Source of the DNA: CAVSXS01 sp963767715
Lineage (GTDB): Bacteria; Chloroflexota; Ktedonobacteria; Ktedonobacterales; Ktedonobacteraceae
DNA: 64,000 nt
Direction of reading: 5' to 3'
Assembly: GCA_963767715.1 (NCBI GenBank)
Contig: CAVYFA010000017.1
Span: 62,001 to 126,000, forward strand
The notes beneath the pieces are model-generated. The model saw only the letters and a program-made list of their open reading frames with translations. It was not told where the DNA came from and ran no database searches. The position numbers were made by a program, and so were the translations under genes. Within the stretch, counting starts at the first letter, position 1. Every line of letters starts with the position of its first letter. Below are positions 58,414-64,000 of the stretch, piece by piece.

Positions 58414-60991
58414 CTACCCATCCGCCTGCGTGCTCCACCCGCTCGCGCTACTGCTGATGTCGAATGTACCCACCTGGGCCGTCTGGACAACCTGCCACGG
58501 GCCGCCGGCAAAGGACAACGATGCCAGCACACTGCTCGCTCCCGCCTTGCGCATTTTCGGAGAAAGCTGCGCGGGCGTCACCACGACGAGAGACGGGTGG
58601 GCAGCCGCCAGCAGCGTGTTCAGCGCCGCCGGGTAAGTTTTAGCGGTATCGCCGACAAGTTGCACGACATCCGCCGCGAGATAGCTTTTATCGATAGTAG
58701 ATAATATACCATCTTCCAGAGCATACTTGCTCAGGGCGGCGTCACCCACGAGCAGCAGGCGCAGACCGGGGGCGAGCAGGCGTACCACCATGCCGTTATC
58801 CACCTCTTCCTGGCTGCTTTTATGCAGTGGCGAGGCCGGCCAGAACACCTGGAAAGTCACGTATGCCCCGAGCGAGAAGACCGCGCCCTGCCTTAGCTGG
58901 TCGTAGCTCAATCCACGCGAACTTATGATACTGCGGAAGCGCGCGTACCCGGTATCTGGATGCAGCATTCCGGCATCGACCACTTCCCCGACGTTGTAGC
59001 GCGTGACGATATCTTCCAGGCCGACAAGGTTCACTTGCCGGGGCGCTGTCAGCATGACCAGGTCGAGTGAGCGCTGCCAGAAGGGCAGGCGTGAATCCAG
59101 CTCCTCCGCCAGTGACGAGGCATCCGGTCCGCCATCTATCAGCGCCGTTTTCCCGTCCGGCGTACGCACGAGGATCGCCTCACCCTGCGGCTGGCTGGGT
59201 TTACCTGGTTGGCTGGCAGGCCCAACATCGAGAAAGGTGATGGTCACCTGTGAATTTGTATGTGCTGCAAACGCCATCGAACCGCTTGCCAGGAAGATCA
59301 CCAGCGAGCGCCTAGCTGAATCAACCGCCGCATGCGTCAGGAGAGGTGAGGTGGAGGAGGATGGCCTACCAGCAGGCGCGATTGGCTCAGTGTGGAGAGA
59401 GGCCATCGCCACAGAAGTAGAGTAACGATCACAGCCAGGGCGCCATAATATACCCACGCGATCACGACATTCAGGTTTGACACGCTGAGATACGCGTCAG
59501 GAAGATGCGCGCACCACGAGATAATCGCGATCATATACCAGAGCAGCGGCCAGACCAGCCAGCCGAAGAAGAGCGCGATAGGAGCCGCCAGCAGTCCTGC
59601 GCCGCACAGCAGGAGACCGAGAAGGATGAAGTAAGGAAGCAGCGGCACAGTCAGGATATTTGTGATCAGGGCGATCAGGGAAATGTCTTGAAAGGTCAGG
59701 CCGAAGATAGGCAGTGTGGCGATCTCTGCGGCCAACGTGACGGCCAATGTCTCGGCGATGTAACTGCCCAGCGGGAAGCGTTCGATGGGACGGAAGAGGC
59801 GCATCCAGAGCGGTGTGAGCATAGACGATCCCCAGTGTGCCCAGGAAGGAGAGCTGGAAGCCGGCATCCCACAATACAAATGGGTTGAGTATACTCTCGA
59901 GTAAAGCGCTGAAGGCCAGGGCGTTGTAGACATTGTAGGCACGACCATGGCGCGGAGCCAGCACGATGATGATGCCCATGATACCCGCACGTAGCGCCGA
60001 TGGACCTCCACCGCTCAGAAATGTGTAGCCGATGATGCCCGCAATCACGAGGCCGTCAATGGGCAGGCGCAGCCGGTCGCGCCGGCGCTGCTCGGCGGGC
60101 AGCAGGCGCCGGAACTGCTGCTTGCCCTTATGCTGCCATGTGAACCGTCGCGCTGCCTGGGCGATTAGCCCGGCAAGGATGGTGATTTTCAGGCCAGATG
60201 GGGCGATCAGGTGCGCGGTCCCGGTGTCGTTGAAAGATGTGTATCAAGGGCAGCAAGGCGGGTGTTCGCAGACTCAATAGCAGGGCAATCAACAGAGCAG
60301 CCATCGGCTGAGGCAGCGAGCGCTCGATGATGAGGGCGAGCGTGGTGCGTAACTGGTAGAGCGCGGCGATGAAGGAGTTGCCGCCGGATTGCTGGATGCT
60401 CAGGCGTGGGAAGGCCATGCTGGCGAAGATGGCCGGTGAACTGCCGGGCGATGGCGCTTGCAGCGTTCCCTGTAGCTCGACGGCGTCGCCATAGCGCGGA
60501 CTGTAAGGGTCGTCGAGCAGGTTGCCGGGAATGACAACTTCAATCTGGCCGTGCGCCCCACGCCACGATTGACCTCCATCGAGACTGATTTGCTGCGTAT
60601 CGATGATGAGCAGGCTGCTGTTTTTCTCCAGGCGCGGCTCATCGTCGATGCTTCCATCCAATACCAGCGCCTTTGTGCCGATATAGGCGCGTATGGCTGC
60701 CGGGTCCGCCACGGGCGAAACGGTTGTATAGCGCCATGCGCCCAGCAGCAGGCATGCCACTGGCAGCGCGATGAGCCATGCCTGCCCCCTGTTCCTGCCA
60801 ATTCGCCAGAGGATGACGGCGCACCAACATGCCACTGCTGCCCCGACCAGCAATGCCGCCGGAGGCATCTGACTCCATGCCGGAATCCATGCCTGCCCCC
60901 AGGCTTCCAGCAGGATACCGGCCAGCCATGCCGCAGCGGCCGCAACCAGCAACTGCCCCTGTAGATCGAGCGCAAACCGCTTTCTTTGCAT
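58414..60991 (-). pseudogene. comEC: ComEC DNA-uptake channel, split by three frameshifts
   Basis: A competence channel of about 850 residues in four pieces. 60991 to ~60238 is the N-terminal DUF4131 part. ~60238 to ~59820 holds the competence core (FNDTGTAHLIAPSGLKITIL, SALRAGIMGI, ILNPFVLWDAGFQLSFLGTLG). ~59820 to ~59370 carries further transmembrane helices (AETLAVTLAAEIATLPIFGL). ~59370 to 58414 is the metallo-beta-lactamase-like C-terminal domain (ITFLDVGPA, LVRTPDGKTALIDGG). All four are collinear and conserved, differing only in frame, so each join is a single-base indel. Either the gene is recently dead or the assembly is wrong. comEA is directly upstream. Confidence 0.8.
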
Positions 60992-61016
60992 TCCTTATCC
61001 GTCCCCCGCGTCTCGG

Positions 61017-61745
61017 TTAGACTGTGACTTGCGCTTTGATCTTATCGTAGATCGACTTGCTGACCACCTGGAGCAACTGGTCAATCGAGGTAAATGGGCC
61101 GTGCTGCGTGCGATAATTGACGATATTCTGAGCCGTTGTACTGCTGATGTGCAGCGCATTGCGCATCTCGTCGACGCTGGCCGTGTTGATGTTGATGATC
61201 TGCCCGCTTGCCGTTGCTGTGCCGTATGCTCCTCCCGGGCCTGGCACGCCGCCAAGGTATGTCGGCGGGATTTCCCCGTTGGTTATCACGTAGACCTCCT
61301 GCCCGTCGGTGAGCGTGGCAGCCATATTGAGCGCGACCAGGTTAGCGTTGGGCTGCGGGCCTCCTGCCGCCGCGATAAGCTGGTAGACGCGCGCACCGGG
61401 CGGCAAATCATAGACGCCGGGATGCTTGACGGCTCCGACCACATAGACGTGCAAATCTCCTACACTGCCGTCGCTGCTCGCGCCAGAACTACCCGACGGT
61501 GCGTTGCCAAATGATTGTTGCGAAATGCCAGACTGCGAGGATGATGCGGGCGAAGAGGAGGCGGGTGCGAACCAGATGTAGGCAATCGCTCCAATCAGCA
61601 GCAGCGCGATCACCGGCGCGACGAAGCGGGCGAGTCGTTTGCGTATGGGGCGGGGAGCGACAATCTTCGCGTCTGATGCCAGGTCGAAGGGGTCCTGGCC
61701 GGAAAAAGTTGTATCTATATTTTGAAACTGGCGTTTTTCAGACAT
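61017..61745 (-). CDS. comEA: ComEA-type DNA-binding competence protein
   Basis: A 242-residue membrane-anchored protein. A cytoplasmic N-terminal tail and one helix (FVAPVIALLLIGAIAYIWF) are followed by a Ser/Gly-rich linker, an SLBB domain (VYVVGAVKHPGVYDLPPGARV) and a C-terminal double helix-hairpin-helix (ININTASVDEMRNALHISST, then NIVNYRTQHGPFTSIDQLLQV). ComEA binds incoming double-stranded DNA outside the membrane and passes it to ComEC, whose gene begins 25 bases downstream. Length and domain order are normal, indicating a genuine natural-transformation locus. ATG at 61745. Confidence 0.92.
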   Translation of the reverse strand: MSEKRQFQNIDTTFSGQDPFDLASDAKIVAPRPIRKRLARFVAPVIALLLIGAIAYIWFAPASSSPASSSQSGISQQSFGNAPSGSSGASSDGSVGDLHVYVVGAVKHPGVYDLPPGARVYQLIAAAGGPQPNANLVALNMAATLTDGQEVYVITNGEIPPTYLGGVPGPGGAYGTATASGQIININTASVDEMRNALHISSTTAQNIVNYRTQHGPFTSIDQLLQVVSKSIYDKIKAQVTV

Positions 61746-62028
61746 TGCCCGAGGCCCTCCGACATAAGCTCATCGGCGCTAGCATACAGGGCTGATCGAC
61801 GGTTGTCAATATCAAACATCAGTTCCAGCCTGGTTATCCGGCACTAATCACATCAATGTGAATTCTGAATTTCATAGAGTTCTTGTAGAATTCTTGTGCT
61901 TATATTCATATAAAGTAGAAACTTTTTGCCGACGCAAATCGTGGCATGTTAAGAGGGGAACTTGTGCGTGTGGGAGGTGGAAAATACAACAGTGAACGTA
62001 GTTCCTATTAAAAAAGGAGGAGATGGTT

Positions 62029-62309
62029 ATGTCCCAATTTAGCAATCAGCCGAATCAGGCCGGGCAATCCATGGGCGCAAATTGTCCAGTACCACCGGTG
62101 TGAGCGACCCGACTTTTAACCTGGTGAGCGTCCTGTACCATGCCTTGCAGGCTACCCAGACCTACGACACGTACATTCGCGATGCGGAGCAGCGGGGCGA
62201 TAATGCGATGGCGCAATTTTTACGCCAGATACAGACCGAGGATCGCAATCGCGCGCAGTATGCCATGCAGCTCTTAGCGCAGCGCGCCAGCAAGGGCGCC
62301 ATGAGTTAG
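62029..62309 (+). pseudogene. small helical protein with an apparent 1-nt deletion
   Basis: An excellent start (AAAGGAGG, eight bases before ATG 62029) encodes SQFSNQPNQAGQSMGAN, then hits a stop. The conserved part (LSSTTGVSDPTFNLVSVLYH, then ALQATQTYDTYIRDAEQRGD) is in the next frame from 62082 to 62309. One missing base at about 62080 explains it. The restored protein of about 93 residues is a helical hairpin of a family common in Chloroflexota, cyanobacteria and actinobacteria, of unknown function. It is followed by a DUF2267 gene, 33 bases away on the same strand. Confidence 0.62.
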
Positions 62310-62342
62310 CAGTGACACATCCTCACCTGGAAAGGAGGGCAT

Positions 62343-62780
62343 GTGAAGAGCGAAGAATTCATTGCAAAGGTTCAGCAGCGCGCCGCTCTTGACTCGCAGG
62401 AATCGGCATACCTGGTCACCGGCGCAACGCTGGCAACCCTTGGCGAGCGCCTCGCCGGAGGCGAGGTCAAGGACCTGGCCTCTCAGCTCCCAGCGGAGCT
62501 CGGCGAGTTCCTTTTTCAGCCGCTAGCCGGGATGGGTGAACCCTTCGGTCTGGACGAGTTCTTCTGGAGAGTCGGCCAGCGCGCAGATATCGATCTGCAA
62601 GATGCTACCCTGCAGGCGCGTGTTGTGATCGGCGTGCTGTGCGAAGCCGTGACAATGGGCGAGATCGAGAACGTTCGCGCTCAACTCCCGGAGGATATCC
62701 GCCAGATGTTCATGGTCGAAAATGAGGGGGATCTCCCCGAAGTGGCGGAAGAGAATCTGCCCGAAGAGTTGGAGCTTTAA
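62343..62780 (+). CDS. DUF2267 domain protein
   Basis: A 145-residue protein formed by two copies of the DUF2267 helical repeat. The first (EEFIAKVQQRAALDSQESAYLV, then LGERLAGGEVKDLASQLPAEL) and the second (LDEFFWRVGQRADIDLQDAT, then LCEAVTMGEIENVRAQLPEDI) align closely with each other. The acidic tail is VAEENLPEELEL. The biochemical function of the family is unknown; members are often stress- or stationary-phase-associated. The GTG start follows AAAGGAGGGCAT. A double-hairpin terminator follows the stop. Confidence 0.85.
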   Translation: MKSEEFIAKVQQRAALDSQESAYLVTGATLATLGERLAGGEVKDLASQLPAELGEFLFQPLAGMGEPFGLDEFFWRVGQRADIDLQDATLQARVVIGVLCEAVTMGEIENVRAQLPEDIRQMFMVENEGDLPEVAEENLPEELEL

Positions 62781-62854
62781 CGGGAATTTGTTGATTCCCG
62801 CCGGCTCAGGCCGGCACAATGTGTAGAACATTGCGCCAGCCTGAGTTGTTTTTG
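62781..62854 (+). terminator. double-hairpin rho-independent terminator after the DUF2267 gene
   Basis: Immediately after the stop, CGGGAAT...ATTCCCG forms a seven-pair hairpin (62781-62800). It is followed by CTCAGGC (62805-62811) pairing with GCCTGAG (62839-62845) around an inner CAATGT/ACATTG stem, then TTGTTTTT. Confidence 0.75.
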
Positions 62855-62896
62855 GTCTTGAGATGAGTTGACGGATATGGTATCATCCCTGTTGTA

Positions 62897-62968
62897 GTCC
62901 CCGTAGCTCAGTGGATAGAGCACTGGTCTCCGGAACCAGGTGCGCAGGTTCAATTCCTGTCGGGGACG
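62897..62968 (+). tRNA. tRNA-Arg(CCG)
   Basis: A complete cloverleaf. The acceptor stem GTCCCCG pairs with CGGGGAC, the D arm is TAGCTCAGTGGATAGAGC, the anticodon stem CTGGT/ACCAG has loop CTCCGGA giving anticodon CCG (reads CGG, arginine), and the T arm has loop TTCAATT. CCA is not encoded. A run of six T follows within two bases. Confidence 0.95.
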
Positions 62969-62976
62969 TTTTTTGT

Positions 62977-63317
62977 TGCCCTTGTGTGCTGCACTGCTTT
63001 GCCGGAAGAGAGCCGGCATGGAACTATTCGCCACCTCCCCAGGCCTACCCTCGGTCTTAGCGCGCATTGCCGGCTCTACTCTACTTACCCTATTACTTGG
63101 GTGCTTACGAACTCTGGATACCAAAAATGCCAGCGCGTGTGAGAATTGACGGAGAATGTGCGTAATATTACTAGCGCCGCATCATACCTTTAACCAAGGA
63201 GAGAGTGTGGCGGCGTAGAATCCCAGGCAGGTTGCCGCTATGTCTGGAACGACGGGTGCCACACGAGAATGCACCTATGGTTCCCCACACGTCTATTTGT
63301 GTTTTTAGGAGGACACG
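62977..63317. other. 341-base gap between tRNA-Arg and the binding-protein gene
   Basis: No gene seen. It contains a perfect ten-base inverted pair AGAGCCGGCA (63009-63018) and TGCCGGCTCT (63068-63077), and TTTTTAGGAGGA, the ribosome-binding site of the next gene, at its end. Confidence 0.4.
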
Positions 63318-64000
63318 ATGCTTAAGAAACCCAGATCGCGCTATCTCAGATTGTCCTTTGCAGCTCTCTCAGTGCTATTTCTTATTCTGGCCGCCTGTAG
63401 TTCGGGCGGCGCCACTCCCTCGTCGACCCCTTCCGCGGGAACGCCCGTCAAAGGTGGCACCTGGATCGACGACTTGTACGAAGAGCCCGACTCACTGATC
63501 CCCAACGCCTCGTCCGAGACGTTCTCGGACATGGTCGACTCGACGATTTACGCGCCGCTCTTCTACGGAGACTCCAACGGTACGATACAGCCGGGGCTGG
63601 CGACAGTCATTCCAACGGTTGCCAACGGTGGGGCGAGCGCAGACCTGAAGACGTGGAAATTCACCCTGCGCCCAGGCCTCAAGTGGTCCGACGGACAGCC
63701 GCTGGATGCCCGCGACGTGGACTTCACCTGGCGGTTGTGGACGAACCCGAAGTTTACGCCGGCCAGCTCGGTGGGCTTCAATCTGATCACTTCTGCCGAT
63801 GTCTCCTCGGACAATCTGTCGATCACGTTCCACCTCAAGCAGGCCTTCGCGTACTTCGTGGCGATCTGGACCGACGGGCTAGATGCCCCGATTCCGGCGC
63901 ACCATTTCCAGGGCGTGGCGGCCGATAAAATCGTGACCTCGTCCGACAACCTCAACCCCTCGGTGACGAGCGGGCCGTTCATGATGAGCGAGAGCAAGCC
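63318..64000 (+). CDS. peptide/oligosaccharide ABC-transporter substrate-binding lipoprotein (3' partial)
   Basis: The first 227 residues of an extracytoplasmic solute-binding protein, family 5 (DppA/OppA type), cut by the window end. A signal peptide with lipobox LAAC (Cys about 27) leads into a Ser/Thr/Gly-rich spacer. Then come GGTWIDDLYEEPDSLIPN, YAPLFYGDSNGTIQPGLA, the family signature WKFTLRPGLKWSDGQPLDARDV and ITFHLKQAFAYF. It would deliver peptides or similar ligands to an ABC importer whose permease genes probably follow outside the window. ATG at 63318 has TAGGAGGA upstream. Full length should be about 550-600 residues. Confidence 0.92.
   Translation, partial: MLKKPRSRYLRLSFAALSVLFLILAACSSGGATPSSTPSAGTPVKGGTWIDDLYEEPDSLIPNASSETFSDMVDSTIYAPLFYGDSNGTIQPGLATVIPTVANGGASADLKTWKFTLRPGLKWSDGQPLDARDVDFTWRLWTNPKFTPASSVGFNLITSADVSSDNLSITFHLKQAFAYFVAIWTDGLDAPIPAHHFQGVAADKIVTSSDNLNPSVTSGPFMMSESK

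Overview
The window is one contiguous piece of a moderately GC-rich bacterial chromosome. The mix of gene families suggests Chloroflexota, most likely a Ktedonobacteria-type soil bacterium. The pointers are an XRE-TPR regulator, a DnaQ-GIY-YIG fusion, CheB and CheB-CheR-PAS-kinase proteins without chemotaxis genes, a CoxG protein, several secreted beta-propeller-like proteins and many dispersed GC-rich intergenic repeats. This placement is inferred from gene content; no rRNA gene is present to test it.

Layout. 1-5 kb: a LysR regulator (cut by the window edge), an acyl-CoA dehydrogenase / MaoC hydratase / CitE-type lyase operon and a convergent M20 peptidase. 5-10.8 kb: a BNR-repeat lipoprotein, an XRE-TPR regulator, a seven-repeat lectin-like protein and an ECF sigma factor. 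11.1-18.8 kb: a head-to-tail array of five ~1.5 kb secreted paralogues plus a sixth-copy remnant. 18.8-22.4 kb: a decaying zone with a cupin, a decarboxylase remnant, an internally deleted GNAT gene, a truncated DJ-1/PfpI gene, a GH18-like lipoprotein and 9-nt tandem repeats. 22.4-31.2 kb: DnaQ-GIY-YIG nuclease, MFS exporter, dcd-tmk, a predicted PD-(D/E)XK protein that has absorbed dispersed repeats, a TPR protein and a TMEM175 channel. 31.5-37 kb: CheB and CheB-CheR-PAS plus histidine kinase. 37-45.4 kb: mocA, larE, cysteine desulfurase, nucleoside hydrolase, aminotransferase, DsbA-like protein, CoxG and a truncated DeoR regulator. 46-49.7 kb: hydrolase and lysine 5,6-aminomutase alpha, interrupted by a 980-bp cassette with terminal inverted repeats and no transposase. 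49.7-54.9 kb: a RelE-like fragment, then NurA nuclease, HerA ATPase and a DNA methyltransferase, which is the best candidate for a defence system. 55-64 kb: GT39-like membrane protein, an atypical tyrosine recombinase, comEA-comEC, DUF2267, tRNA-Arg(CCG) and a peptide-binding lipoprotein running off the edge.

Caution. At least nine apparent single-nucleotide frameshifts interrupt otherwise conserved proteins: two array copies, the CheB/CheR-kinase gene, kamD, nurA, comEC (three) and a small protein at 62 kb. That density suggests residual indel errors in the assembly, so 'broken' calls that rest on one base are provisional. The internal deletions (GNAT, decarboxylase) and truncations (DJ-1, DeoR) cannot be explained that way.
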